Translations under genes and position numbers: made by a program
Assembly: GCA_023101725.1 (NCBI GenBank)
Contig: JALJCO010013699.1
Coordinates: 1-64,000 of the forward strand
Direction of reading: 5' to 3'
DNA: 64,000 nt
DNA from: Atherinomorus stipes
Taxonomy: Eukaryota; Chordata; Actinopteri; Atheriniformes; Atherinidae
Shown: one piece after another, positions 33,106 to 45,837 of the stretch
How the letters are laid out: every line of letters starts with the position of its first letter
How positions within the stretch are numbered: the first letter of the stretch is position 1
Notes under the pieces: generated by a model
What the model was told of the DNA's origin: nothing
Databases searched by the model: none
The model's input: only the letters and a program-made list of their open reading frames with translations

Positions 33106-36100
33106 AGATCTGCTCCCTTTCAAGAAAAGAAATCCTGTTATTAGAGATTTGGCAGAGTTCTGCGCTCTCAGAGCGCTTTTCTATTAGATTGCCACTAAAT
33201 AGCCATTCCTCACGAAGAGAAGTATTTGTCTTAAATTATGTAATATCTATTGTATAGATGGTGATATTTGTCTAAAATGGTAGCATATGATTAAAAGAGA
33301 ATGAATTTGATTAAAATGTTGCCTTTGTCTTGACACATTTTAGATTATTTGTTGACAACTTCAACATTTTATTCAGTTAGATTATGAGAAGTTGCATGAA
33401 GTTTTCTTGGAGACTGTCCTCCAGCATTTTCTTTACTTAAACACTGGCTTTAACAAGTGAGGCTTATTTGTCAGACAACCACACTTATGCATTATTTCCT
33501 CAGTTTGGTAAAAGAAATGCCTTTCGCTGCAGCAGCCTGGGTTTTTTGCGGCCGCTAAAACTCTGTGATATAAATGCACTTTGCTAAGCCCGTGACCCTG
33601 AAAGCCCGAGGGTCAAACCGATTGCTGAAAAGATCCACGTGTTGGTCTGGGTTGTCTGTGGCATTACATCGCATTGATTGGCTCAGATCGGGTGGACAAA
33701 TCTGCTTTTTTAAGAGATTGCTTTTTAAAATGAAGAAGAGCAGAAGGACAGATTCGAGTCCGGCCACCAACTTTTTATCTCTCACACTTACACACTGGTC
33801 TGCACACTTACATCTCTGCCGTGCATCTCTACTGACCACAGTTGTGAATGAATGATTGGTATTTGGTATCCTGAGCTTCAGGGGATTGACGGAGCTTATG
33901 ACCAGCTTAGCCTTGAGTCCTGCGCTTGATTGGCAGGGGTCGTTTCCTCTTTGGATGCAGCAGGGGAGGGGCTGACGGGGCAGCAATGGCATTTGGCTTC
34001 CCACGACATGTCACCTTGCATTATAGTGCTTGTGCATCTCACTCATACATTTGATATTCCACACAGACAAGCTTTGAGTCACAGTAAGAGTGCATCAGTC
34101 AGGGTCACCATCAAATTTCATAGCTCCATTTTTTTCTACTATATCCACATTTATCGTTATTTCCTGTATTTTGCACACGTTTAACCAACAGAATGAAGAT
34201 ATCAGCATCATATACTTTTATGCACCCTAAGCTTCGGGCATTATGGCACACTTTTGCAGTCACTTCATGAGGGACTGAAATATATGACGTCTTTGTCCTT
34301 TTTTTTTTTTTCCTCCTTAACATTTCACTGTCCTCTGCATTTAGCAGGATAATGGGCAGTGTATGTTACAGCCATTAGCCTGTCACAATGGAGCTGTCTA
34401 ATGCTAAAACCGTGTCCCGTCCTGTTATGATCATTTTCATGCTATCTCAGGCTCTGGCTTTGTTTCCTGTCTCAGAGGGAAGAGCTTGCTCAAGTCTGTT
34501 TAATACTCTGTTTTTGTTCACACTGAAAGGCCTCGCGTCCAGCCGGCGCGCACGCCCCAGCATCGCGCTCGCTCTCCCGAGCCGCAGACCCCGTGGAAGC
34601 GAAATAATTCATAAAATGAAATCTACATTTGTTGTGTAAATGACCACATGCTGTAGGATATTTAATCCTGCCTGCAGTCGATCCCAGTCATGTGACTTGA
34701 CCTAGTTTTCTTTGCCTCCCTCTGCCTGTCTCTCCTCTTTTTCTCCCTAATTCTTTCATAGACTTCGAGCATTACTCTTCTTACTTTTTGCTTACCTTCA
34801 TATTGGCTTGGTTTAAACTTTAACTATGCAGCCAAGAGCTTTATTGTGGCACAAAACAGATATTTAACGATCAGTTTGAGTCCAGATCAGTGTGAGTCCA
34901 GATCAGTGTTGCTGTTTAAGTTTTACTTTATTTCTCATTGTACATCTCTTCTCCAAATTTTTACCCTCAAGGCCGTTGTGCCGAATCATTTCTGTTTCAG
35001 AAATTACAACTGATGAATCATTCAGATTCCCCTCCAACTCACAGTAATACAAAGCTTATAAAACTGCAGCAAAAGAAATTATTGATTCAGATTCAAGGAT
35101 ATGATTCAGCTCATTTGGTTTGGAGTTGGTTGAGCACATTCATTGGATCACGGTCTGATTTTACTCATTAAGCAGTTTACATTTAAAAAATGTCTCAGTT
35201 TTGCCCAGATACATGAAATGTCTTTATTTCATGCAGCTAGCATGCTGACAGATGTGGAAACCCTGGTGGTCTTATATCTTATCAGGAAAAAAAAATCATT
35301 TTTGGGCTCTACATGTTCTTAAATGTGCTTTGCAGAAATGAGGAATTTAGATTTTAAAAGTGGACATACAGGTATGATCTATTAAATGAATACAATAACT
35401 GCTTATCTTGGAGGTTTCTATTTGCACACCCACCAGTGGAACGCTGTGCTCACCTCTTGGAATGGATGGTATGCATCTGTTCCTGAAGAGCACAGTTCAC
35501 TCAGGTTGTAATGCTTTACTGTACTTGAACTCTGCAAGCGTGTGAAGAGCTTAGGCTTGTTTCTGCACAAACTGTTAACATTGTCACCCCCTAAACTGCA
35601 GATATGAAAAATAATTGTGTTCCAGCTTTTTCATCTATACTGTGATGGGCTTAATTCAAATTTTTGTATTACATTTTTCTGTTAATTATTGTGGAATTTT
35701 CCCTTATCTTGACACTAGTTGTGAAAAAAAAAATGATTACAGAGGAACTTCGTTCGTTCATTCAATAGAATCACTTGAAGGTTTGTTTGTTGATTTTTTT
35801 TTTTTTTAAAGACAGAATTAGAACATTCTATTGTACTCACTAACCCGGGATTAATTCATTTGAAATCGATCATTTTACTCCTGATTTTCCAAACTGCACA
35901 AATCTGGTTCCTGGAATTATTTCAAATTTTTTGCATAACATATGAAGGGTCAAAGAGCAGTTTGAAATCCTGCCCTAGAGCTTTCCCAGAACTTCCCCAC
36001 AGGATTGTTTAGATCTTTTTTTAGACATCAGAGAGTCAGTATCGTGCACAGTCTAATTTAGCATCCCTACGTACCATTTAAATATATGTGGTTATTTTTA

Positions 36101-36539
36101 TGAGGAATGGGTCAATGTGAATGATCGTATTCTTCATAAAATTGAGTATGTTTGGGTGTGTCAGTGGAAGGTTTAAACGAGTTGGCATGTTTGTGATTAC
36201 TTTAAATAATTCATCCAAAGGTCTCAGGATCAAAATGAGCATCATAATCATGTAAGTTAGATGTTATCAGCGTAAGGATGGAGCTTGGCAGGAACGGATG
36301 CAAAAGTAATCTTTCACTCAGCCCAGGTGCTGAGCAGAAGTATTTATAATGGTGTTCTACAAAATTGTTATAGTTTCACTGTACTTTTCTCCATGCATGA
36401 CTGAGCGTTAACCTAATTTTGCTCTGACTGAGAGAAGAACTGCTGCAGTGGATTTGCCAAGAATAGCCTATTACATGGTCATGAGAATTGTACATTCTTT
36501 TGGCTATATGTGATGGTGTTGGTTATGTACATGGCTTGC
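33106..36539. other. Intronic stretch, single-copy-looking
   Basis: No gene supported. A 149-codon minus-strand open frame (33555-34004) has no domain. A TGACCC...GGGTCA everted half-site pair lies at 33593-33615. A TA-rich and T-rich composition dominates 35600-36540. Confidence 0.5.
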
Positions 36540-37320
36540 TTGCTTTTTTTTGGTGGTTCTTCCTTGATAAAAATTTTTAAAGGAGTGATGATAAAAAATT
36601 AAAAATTTATTTTTTTTTGTGGATATTATTACATATATAAATAAAAAAAAAAAAAAAATTTTATTTTTTAGAAATGGTGTTATATTTTACGACCTCTGAT
36701 CTTCAGTTATATATAATGATGTTGGGGTGGGTTGGGGGGAGGAGCGGTGGCGGGGAAGGTGGTTTTTTGTTTTTTTGTTGCTAACATATTTATGGGATAA
36801 AATTGGAAAAGGAAGGATGGGGAAGAAGGGGGGATGGGAAAAAAGAAGAAAGTAAAAGACAGGGAGATTAAAGAGAGTGGGAGAGATAAATAAAAAAAAA
36901 AAAAAAAAAAAAAAAAAATAAAAAAATTACAGGTAATGACAAGGTTGTGGTTGCTCCCCGAGTTGTTGTACAAATATATTTTTATAAATATATTTTTTAA
37001 AAAAAAAAACCAGAATTGAAGGAAAAGAAATTACTTCAAAATCGAAGAGGGAGGGGGGAGGGGGGGGGGGGGGGGGGGGGAAAGAAAGAGTAGGGGGGGG
37101 GGAGGGGGAGGGGGGATATGTGATGGTGTGTGAATATAGAAGAAGAAAAAATAAGAATAATAAAAGAAAGTAGAATGAAGGAAGATTGGTAGAATGCTGA
37201 GGTGTTAAGTGATTGAGAGAAAAAGGAAAAAAATAAAAAGAGAAAATATAGATAAAATGATGATCTATCTGGTGTCATACATGGAATATAAAATATATAA
37301 TAAATCATATAATAGATCTA
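36540..37320. other. Homopolymer-rich, doubtful consensus
   Basis: Dense runs of A, T and G, including A27 at 36892-36918, G21 at 37060-37080 and several G8-G10 runs, with little normal word structure between them. It resembles low-coverage or poorly corrected sequence. No gene can be trusted here. Confidence 0.55.
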
Positions 37321-38324
37321 ATAGTGGATGTAATGGGAATTTTGATTGTGGATTTTGGGGGTTTGTTAGGCGTCATTAGGAGTAGTCCCAATCCAATACT
37401 TGTGCAATACAATAAAACATTTAAGAGAAGACTATGTTTCCCCGACTAAATTTTGTAGCTGTGGTGACACTGGACAGAGAAGGGGTAGTAAATCATCAAC
37501 ACACTGCATGAATGATAGCCTACACCAGGCCTTCCCAAACTTGGGGTATTGTTAAACAAATATGCAAAAAAAATAATATTCTGGATACCAAAATTAATGT
37601 TCTAATACAGGGAGATTAGTCTGGGAAGTTGATGCATTTATTTTCTGAATAATGACATTATAACTCAGTCATACTGAAAATCCATTTTCTTCATTTTCTC
37701 ATTAAAAGAAGCAGATTTTGCAATTGTAGACGTTTTGATGAAATGGTGAACCGAATCTACTAAAAAAACACTTTATCCTCATTAATTATATAGTGTATGA
37801 TATCTTTATATCTTTAATGCTTTCTGGCCAAGTCACGTCAGGTGCGTGTGCACCACGTTCCGGTGTTGTGTCCAAACGTGGTACTTTTGTTGCGCTGCGG
37901 TTTTGCTCCGACCCCTGCAGCGTGTCAGCTCGCACCGCAAGGGTGTCAGAGGAGCCACTCCCTGCACGATGTGTCCATGTGTAGCAGTGGAATGCTGCAG
38001 GTGGAGGCAGTAATGCAGCTTCAGTTTAGAAATTTCCCCTTGACCATGTGAAACATTTTCATTCTGAAGATGTGGTGCTCACAGCAGCCGCTGTTGAGTA
38101 AAGGCAGCGCGTGTGATCCCTGATCGGGGTGTAACAGACGATTTCGATCGAGTCTGACACCACATGATCGGCCCTGATGTCTGATCACAAGATCAGATCG
38201 GGACATCCCTAGATGTGGCACTTTTTTTGGTCATCAAATGCTTTGATGTTAAACTTAAATATCTGCTACAGCTTTCTTTCTAAAATTTCTCCATCCATTT
38301 CTGCTGCTCAACTTCTCCATCAAC
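37321..38324. other. Intronic stretch
   Basis: No gene. A segment at about 38120-38220 (gatcggggtgtaacagacga ... gatcagatcgggacatccct) resembles one end of an hAT-like repeat, but the partner end was not found. Confidence 0.4.
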
Positions 38325-40035
38325 TAGAGATGCACCAATCTGATACCCGGATCGGATATCAGCTTTTGTAATGACAAATTACTGTATTTTTCAGACTATG
38401 TCGCACAAGCAACCAAACTATGAAAAAAAGTTGCACTTTTTTCATTTTTTGGGATTGTAGTAACGATTAGTAGAAAAAAACGAAAAAAGTGAAAAAAAAA
38501 GGGGGAGATTAAAAAAAAAGGGGCTCCGGGGCTCTCTTAGAGAGGAGCACTATAAATTATTAAAAGGAAGATGATGTCAGGTGACCTTCGGGGGGTGTGT
38601 GTTAATAATACCTGTTTGTATATTTTTTTTTTTAAAAAAAATTTAAATTAGTATAAATAAAGATTTTTCTATTTAAATTATATCTTTATTATTATTTTTT
38701 TAAAATTTTTTTATTCAAAAAAATTTTATCTTTTTTTTTTTAAAAAATTGTCTCTTGTTAATCTTATTCCCCTTATTTTTTATATATAGAAAGAAAAAAA
38801 ACTGTTTGGTTGCTTGTGAGACTTATAGTCCAGTGCGACTTATATAAAAACCAAAATATATACAATTTAACATATTTTTAAGTATTAATTCATGTTGACT
38901 GACATGAGCCAAGGGGAAAAAATTTCCGTCCCAATCTCAAAAGAGGGCGCTATAGGCTTGTGATAACTATATTCTGCTCAAGGGCAAAAATCCCAAAATA
39001 GCCTTATCTCAGTGAGAGGGTTTTATTTTGGACATCTGGCTGTACTGCCTGTGTGGTGGAACAAATCCTCAAAAAAACATGTTTATCCTTCTTTGTTTAT
39101 GATCGTTTACAGGCATTAAAGGTTGAATATGGAATACGGAAAGAACAGCGACATCACTTGTGTCTAGGTTGTAGTTGCAACGGCAGAAAAACAACCCAAG
39201 CCGCGGGGATGCCAGGCTCACTGCGGATGCAAGAAAAAAAGACTTCTGCAGCGCAACCCCAAAAAAAAAAAGAGAAGGAGATTATAACCGACACAACAAA
39301 TAAAAGTTATCATAAAAGAAAACATACTAACCCACCAGGAGAGGAGAATCGTCTCTGTTTTTTTTTCATAAAATGGAAAAGGTTTATTTGAGTCGATATG
39401 GTGAAATCTTCACCTAAATTTACTCCAGGTCTTCCTCTTCTCAGGTCACTCATCCTCAGAAAAAGATAACAACATCTCTGCAGCGGTCAATCAGCTTCTT
39501 CTTTTCCGTGATCTCCACGGATTTTCCTGGAAATGCCGAAATATAACGAAAAAATATTTCCAAAATGGAAAGGCATTGGGGACCTGCAATGGGGGGGTGT
39601 AATGAATTAAATACGTAAATAAAATGCCATTATCTAACCTTTAAAAATATTTTTAATAATAAATTTTAGATAAAATAGAATTTTTATATGAACATTTTTA
39701 ATTCCCCTCAGTACAACAAGAAATGAAAAATATAGATTTTATTAAAAAATAACTATATCATTCTTAACTTTGAAATTGGACTGATTGGGTAATTTTTTAG
39801 CAGTAACAAGTTGGATATGAAAATTTCGAAAATCACCCTATTTTAAATAAATGAATGCAATTTATAGTCCAGAAAACACCGTAGCTGGATTGGATATTAG
39901 ACCAATGTTGCAATCCAGCATCTCCGATCCAGTCATTTCTGTTTTTATTAATATCATGATGAATATACACTTTATTAGTTTATGAATAAAATTAAGACAT
40001 TTATATCTCTGTTATTTTACCTTTTTAACAAAAAA
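38325..40035. mobile_element. hAT-like MITE family A, interrupted by a 1.5-kb insertion
   Basis: The left end tagagatgcaccaatctgat and following ggatcggatatcagc correspond to the reverse complement of the element at 24531-24892. The match resumes at 39884 with gctggattggatatta, then atccagcatc.ccgatcca, ttctgtttttattaatat and tatacact. Between them lies a separate element (38380-39883). About 150 bp of the far end is missing, replaced by G/A-rich sequence from about 40035. Confidence 0.6.
38380..39883. mobile_element. Inserted repeat element inside the hAT-like MITE
   Basis: Ends TACTGTATTTTTCAGACTAT (left) and ATAGTCCAGAAAACACCGTA (right) are inverted copies with a few mismatches. They match the teleost repeat with TACGGTATTTTTCGGACTAT termini, whose interior word acttatagtccagtgcgact is present at 38820. 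No transposase frame is readable. Part of the interior (38430-38790) is low-complexity and doubtful. Confidence 0.6.
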
Positions 40036-40180
40036 GTTAGAACCGAGCTCCCCAAGGGGGATGAAAATAAAAAAAAAAAGGTAAGAAAGGGAGGGGGGAA
40101 GCCGAGGGGGGGGGGGAGAAAGAAGGGGGCCGCCACCCCCCCCAAGAAGGAGGGTAGGGGAGGAGGGGCACCCACACCAA
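40036..40180. other. G/A-rich doubtful segment
   Basis: Runs of A10, G12 and C9 with few other words. It probably reflects sequencing or assembly noise at the broken end of the preceding element. Confidence 0.45.
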
Positions 40181-41647
40181 CTAGTTTAAACTGCTGTTGC
40201 ATTATAAGACAAATTAGAAAATAAAAAAAGTTTTTAGTATGAACAAGTGCCCCGCCCAGAAGTTCTTAGTTTGTATTTTAAACTTTACTCTGAAATGTAT
40301 GCATTTATATATTCACTCATAAACCATGTTTTCATAAAACCCTGACATGGTTTAATCATAATTTATTGACAAACTTCATGCTTGGAGCTGATTTGCAACT
40401 AACATCTTTTACCATTTGACCCAAAATCTGCTTTCCAGACTATCTTTGCTTTTTAAGCACTGATCAGTTCAGCTTGCTTTCCCTAACAATGACAGGGAAT
40501 TAGAGGTTTGCAATTTACAACTAATATAATGTAGAAATAAAATCCTGCACCAGATTACGCCACAAATTTTTTTCCTTATTTTCTTTTTTTCCCCCTTTCT
40601 GAATTCCTCTAGCCTCTAATGGAACTTTACAGCGAACACACTGGAATCAACATTACTGGTTTCTTGAATCCCTCTATTCATATTTAATGTCTCTGACTCA
40701 AAAAGGCATTTTAGCCACAGAGTGCACTTAATCCCGGGTTTTAAAGCCGTCCTGTAAGTGCTCTGTCTTATTCAGCTCGATAATGAAGTTCATTGTTTTT
40801 CATCCTCGTTCTGGTTTTTAGTGCACGCCCATGCAGCACGGATTCAGCTCCAGATGTTTTTGTGTCAGGTTTTGCATTTTGTCCCACTTTGTATTAATAA
40901 CATAACAGTCTCAGGCTTCCTACTGCTTCCCATGATATGCATGCAGGGTTTCTTTTAATGAAAGAATAAGGAACAGCCTGCAATGTTTCTTTATCAAAAC
41001 AACTTATAATTATCCGAAAATTGTTTTTCTTTTGTTTACTGGTGTCCAAAATGATTTATATCAATTTTTAAAAAAAAAAAAAAAAAAAAAAAAGTTTAGA
41101 AAATTTGTGGAGTAGCCTACTGTACTTTGCCATTTCCCGTTTCTTTCATGCATGATGCCCATTTGATTTCATTGCAATATAAAACAAAAATCCAGAAGTA
41201 CAGGATTTGTTCCCTGTTGTTAGGATATAAGATATTTGGGTAGAAAGAGGCTCACAGCAGGCCTGTAGATATTTCACAGCTTTTTCTCTTTGGACTTAAA
41301 TCTGATAAATATTCATCTGGGTCAATCTTACTCCACACAGGAGGATTTTACTTTCATGGATGTTTGTGCAACCTCCAAATAACTAACAACGCATAACCCT
41401 TGGAGAGGACACTGGCATTCGGACAATGCAAAATATCATTAGCTAGGAAGAGCTGACGACAACTTAATTAAAAAGTGCCAAAAGTTATTAATGTGTATGA
41501 TGTACAGTTGGTGTTGTGTAGGTTTAATAACAATAGTTAGTTATGTTTTCGCTCTTATTGCTGGTGCTATTGTTATTCCTGTTGTTGCCATTCATTTTTT
41601 TTTTCCCAGTTTGCATTCTCATAGGTGCTCCTGATTAAGGGAATCAC
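40181..41647. other. Intronic stretch
   Basis: AT-rich, no gene. An A24 run lies at 41070-41093. Confidence 0.5.
41070..41093. repeat. A24 homopolymer
   Basis: Twenty-four A in a row. No retroposon body is recognised immediately upstream. Confidence 0.85.
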
Positions 41648-42300
41648 TAGGTACCTCACGATAAGATACTATAGTATGACAATATTTTGTCTACGATAAA
41701 GATAATATCACGTTACAGTGATTCTGCAATAATCAATGTATTGCAATAAAATTAATCCACTATACACCACAATATGTGACATTGAAGACATTCCAAGTTT
41801 ATTGATCAAAGTGAATCCATTTGAAATGAATTGCAAAATACTGTCAATCAATTGCACATAAATGACAGAAATTCATGTGAAATTATTAAAACAGTAAAAC
41901 AAAGCGTACAGTTGTCCTTCTTAAAGGGGTATATGAAAACACATAGGCTATGAGTGCATATGAAAAATAAACATTTCAGTCAATTCATTATCATCTCAAA
42001 CAACTGGGTGGTCTATGAAAACCTGTACACATGTTTTAACTTTTACTTTGCACTGTGTGTAAAGTTTAACCTAAACCTGCTGCAGACAGCAGCTATCAGT
42101 GATAAAACTGTTACTTTTCTACATGCTGGACCGTTGCAAATAGAGCAACAAAATCCCACAAGATTTCGTCATAGAATGAAGAAATTCGCAAGATTTTTTA
42201 ATTAAAAATATCAATACAGCATTTTTGAAATGGAAATTATGACAGCATGAATTAGTGCAGTATTTTAGTCTGTCGATATTTTGTCTTACCCCTACTCCTG
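41648..42300. mobile_element. hAT-like element (GGTACCTCACGATA type)
   Basis: The left end ctaggtacctcacgataaga and following ACGATA/ATCACG words match a common fish hAT-like MITE. The right end is taken at cgatattttgtcttacccct, which is repeat-like but does not mirror the left end well. No target duplication was found, so the right border is uncertain. Confidence 0.45.
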
Positions 42301-42399
42301 CTTTGGTTTTCACAAAAACTGGACTATAAAAGCACTTGGAGAGCTCAGTTCTCTGCCTAGTGGCTCAGTTCCCTCCATATGGCCCGATCTTGCAATGTT

Positions 42400-42595
42400 G
42401 AAGAATCCTTCAAAAAAATTCCTGGATCCAGAGGGTTATCCTGATCAACACCAACATTTAATCAGTTCTTTCTTGTGCCAAAATCAACATTCCCTGAAAT
42501 TTAATCCAAATCTGTTTATATCTTTTTCAGCCAACAGTGACATCACCTTCTTGGTAACAAAGAAGCAGAGATGTGCTTGCGATCCAGATCTTTGT
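42400..42595. repeat. Dispersed repeat fragment
   Basis: Contains ttcctggatccagagggtta, tcctgatcaacaccaacatt and taatcagttctttcttgtgc, words of a very common fish interspersed repeat whose usual form reads TTCCTGGATCCAGACGGTGA. The class is not certain. It abuts the next element. Confidence 0.5.
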
Positions 42596-42599
42596 CCGC

Positions 42600-43253
42600 T
42601 ATGGGCGCATTCACAAAGCGTAGTCCGCTAGGTCCGATTGGGGACTCAGCTCGGCGGTGGGGGGCGGGGGTGGTCTTTCGGACCGAGATCGCGTTCACGT
42701 TGCACCATAGCCAAACGAGCCAAACCTTTTGAATAATGTTCCTAATCTCTCCAGAGGTGGCGCTGCATTCAGATTCACCTTAGGCAAGGACAAGACATAC
42801 AACGAACAAGAAGGTTCTCACAACTTCCGTTTCCTCCACATGAACGCAAACACAGAACATGAAACTGTCGCGGTTTTGTGTTTTTTATTCTATCTTATGC
42901 AAGCATACTGCATTTATACGTTGCAACTTCCTTGTCACTCCACGTCTGAGCACGAGCCATTTTTAAAAGTACTGCAGTCCAACACGTTTGTTGTAGTAGT
43001 GTTTACCCACAATGCCCGACGTTTTACCCACATTGCCATGGTAAACCAAATGCAGGAGGCAGCAGTTTGTAGACCACTTTCTGTATTTGATCCACTTGAA
43101 GCGGACTGAGACCTGTGTTTGAAGGCAGACCGAGTCCACTTGCTTGTTCTGGATCAGAGTCCGTTTGTGCATTCACAACTCCCTGAAATGAAGCGGAATT
43201 TCCAAGCAAATGGACTCTGATTCGATTCAGAAAAGCTTTGTGAATGTGCCCTA
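42600..43253. mobile_element. TIR element with GGGCGCATTCACA ends
   Basis: The left end ATGGGCGCATTCACAAAGC and the right end GCTTTGTGAATGTGCCCTA are clear inverted copies. The interior has the paired words gcgttcacgttgcaccatag and tccgattggggactcag typical of a fish hAT-like family. The flanks do not show a duplication. A 126-codon open frame (42729-43109) has no domain. Confidence 0.55.
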
Positions 43254-45263
43254 TGACACAACCAAGAGTACTGAGAGTACTCTACATTTTAGTCCGGTCC
43301 TTATTTTCCTTGGAGACTGCCCCCAAGTGACAATTAAATGCAACAACATATAAATTTGAATTTGTAAAGAACCAGCCCAGAATGGTTGCAGAGCTTTATA
43401 CAAGGACTCACTTCAAAGGACAAAGACAGCAGACACTCTCTAGGTATGGATGAGTAGCAATGTGAGACATCTGTCACACATACAAGTGAGTTCATACAGT
43501 TGCTGGAAGGAGGAATCGTGAGTCGGCTCAGCAGAAAGGAGGCAAAAACATCATATATGCAACCACATTGATACCTTAATTTCCCTTTTAGTTTGGCAGC
43601 AAGAAATTCAATCTGATGGAAATTCCACTGTTGTAGGTACAACGTTAACTTTTCAATCAAATCTCAATTTTCAGCTTCCTTTTCTGAGGAAATAAAGCAT
43701 ATTCATAGATTTCTCTTAAGAAACACAGAGAACTGTAGGTTGCATTCTGTGCCACGTCATGAAATAGTTGTAGCATGAAGTGTTTGAATTAGTTGGCATA
43801 ACATGACACTTTTCAGTCTCTGCCAAAACTTTATTTTTCCTGCTTTAAACATTCATTTCGGAAATAAAAATCTTTTATAAATAGAAATCCACGACGATGT
43901 AAAAACGTCACATTTCATCGTACGGTGTTCAGTTGATGCAGGTTTTGGCTTTAATACATCAGCCTTGACTGATGAATTTGGGTTAGAGTTCTGGAACATA
44001 TTGTTCATTAGAGGAAAAAACAGAGGGCACAGGGAGCATGGTTGTTTGTACTTGTTTTGTACTTTTCATGTTTACGTCCTCAGCATTTGGATGGAAGATG
44101 TACTCGGCTGAGGTGGGAGGAGGAGGTTAATGGGAGACTCTGTAGAGATGGAAGTGTGGGCGTGTGGAGTCAATTTAGCAGGCTAACAGGAAGCGTGCTC
44201 CTGGATCCGGGCAGGCAGTGAGTGGGACACAGGTCTCCGCTCTGCTTGCGAACCTCGCTTTCTACAGATGCTCTGCCGGGTTGATGCATTAGATTTCCCT
44301 CCACAGAGCAGTCATCTCCGTACTGAGAAGACAAGCTTTATTTTAACATTTGTTGCCGGAGGTAATTTTCTTTGATCGCTCCAAAACGTCAACTGTGATC
44401 AAGGAGAGCTGTGGCCGTGAACCGAGGCCAGAACTGTATCCAATTGCAACCATTAATCAAAGCTAAAAATAGCAGTTTGGACTTTGGATTGAAGCAGCGC
44501 AGACCAGGGTGAATCCTGCAAAATACTGGATTAATCTCCACCCGCGATCCATTAGAGGAAGCCCATAAACTAAGTTTTATCTCTCCTTTTTCTGGTGGTA
44601 ATATTTCACAAGTGAAAAAAGGCCAGTGTGCGCTTTGCCAAGTGCTGCTGGTGTGGGGCAGATACTCTGTCATGTGAACGGCTACTGTACAGATCAGCAG
44701 AGGGGATAGTCTGGTTTTAAATGCTTCCTTGTGTCCCTTCCTGGGTGAAAGGAGTCTCTTTTTACCCTCACGGCTTTTTTGGAGTCCAATCACACAAATT
44801 TGATTAGAGTCATTTGCCTAAGGAGCTGCTGAGGCTGCCGGGGCTGCAGTGAGGCCCCTTGTTCCCCTATTTGCCCTGGAGAAAGGTTCTGACATGCACA
44901 AGTAGTCTTTGAACCAGCCCCTTTCTTTTCTTCCCCTCTAACCTCATTTACCACACTGTTTTAGTTTTCTCCCCCTCGCGTCTGTCTGTAGCTGCTCACC
45001 AATGGCCTGCTTTTGCCTTCATCACGTCACAGCAAGTGAGACAAATGGCTGTTATAAATAATGAGGAACTGAAGCTTTAGTGTCATCTCTGGTTAACACC
45101 TGTGCCATGTAATGTTTTATGTTGTCCAAAGAGAAGGCACTTCATCTCTGGACCAGCCAAAATGCATTTTTCTGTCATTCAGCGTTAACTGGCCCCAGAA
45201 TGCTTTTTGCTAACTCTCAACTCCACTTTTATGACTGGTGTGTGTATGCAGGTGTGTTACATG
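43254..45263. other. Intronic stretch
   Basis: Single-copy-looking, no gene. Minus-strand open frames (43334-43660, 44389-44793) show no domain. A GC-richer part at about 44090-44300 could be regulatory, but only conservation would tell. Confidence 0.45.
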
Positions 45264-45833
45264 TAGGGCTGGATGATATTGTAAAAAAAAAATTATCACA
45301 ATGTATTTTTTCATATTGTCCAATCTTGATTTTTACACAATATTTTTTTAGTACCGATAGTTTTAAAGCATCTTTACTGAAAACTGCACAGATGCTCTGT
45401 GCGGTAAAGAAACTATTAGAATTATTTGGGACGGGCAATATCACAAACAAAAGAGAATATTAAAAAAAAAATTGCAATAATGATATCACGAATGATATTG
45501 ATGGCCACACAAGAAGTCAGAGCCACAGTAAAATCCTTCCTCTGTTTGCCCAACGTAAGAAATACAGCAAATTAAAGCCTCTAGAAATTCTATTTAAATT
45601 TTAATTGCTTTTCTAATTTGGATTATTTTAATAAATACTGTTTTTTGATAGGTTAAAGTCGATACTGGCGGAGCTACTTTGATCTACTATGTTCCCTTGT
45701 TTGCTCGTTCAGTGGAGCTCCACTGTGATGCACAGGTCATATGAGGTCACGATATCACATTTTCTACTGATGTCAAAAAATAAACCAGAATTATCAAGAT
45801 ACGATATAAATGGTACGATATGGCACACCCCTA
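45264..45833. mobile_element. hAT-like element, oldest layer of a three-element nest
   Basis: Starts TAGGGCTGGATGATATTGT and ends ACGATATGGCACACCCCTA, the usual ends of a fish hAT-like group. The left flank GTTACATG (45256-45263) matches GTTATATG in 7 of 8 bases once the MITE at 45838-46797 is removed from the right flank. No transposase is readable. Confidence 0.6.
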
Positions 45834-45837
45834 GTTA

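Noticed and set aside
33547..33556. NotI-type GCGGCCGC word as a sign of cloning vector
   Set aside because: It is a single occurrence with ordinary genomic sequence on both sides and no vector words.
33555..34004. 149-codon minus-strand open frame
   Set aside because: No recognisable domain, no splice partners, and composition like the surrounding intron.
39053..39391. 112-codon open frame inside the inserted element
   Set aside because: Lysine-rich low-complexity translation with no transposase motif.
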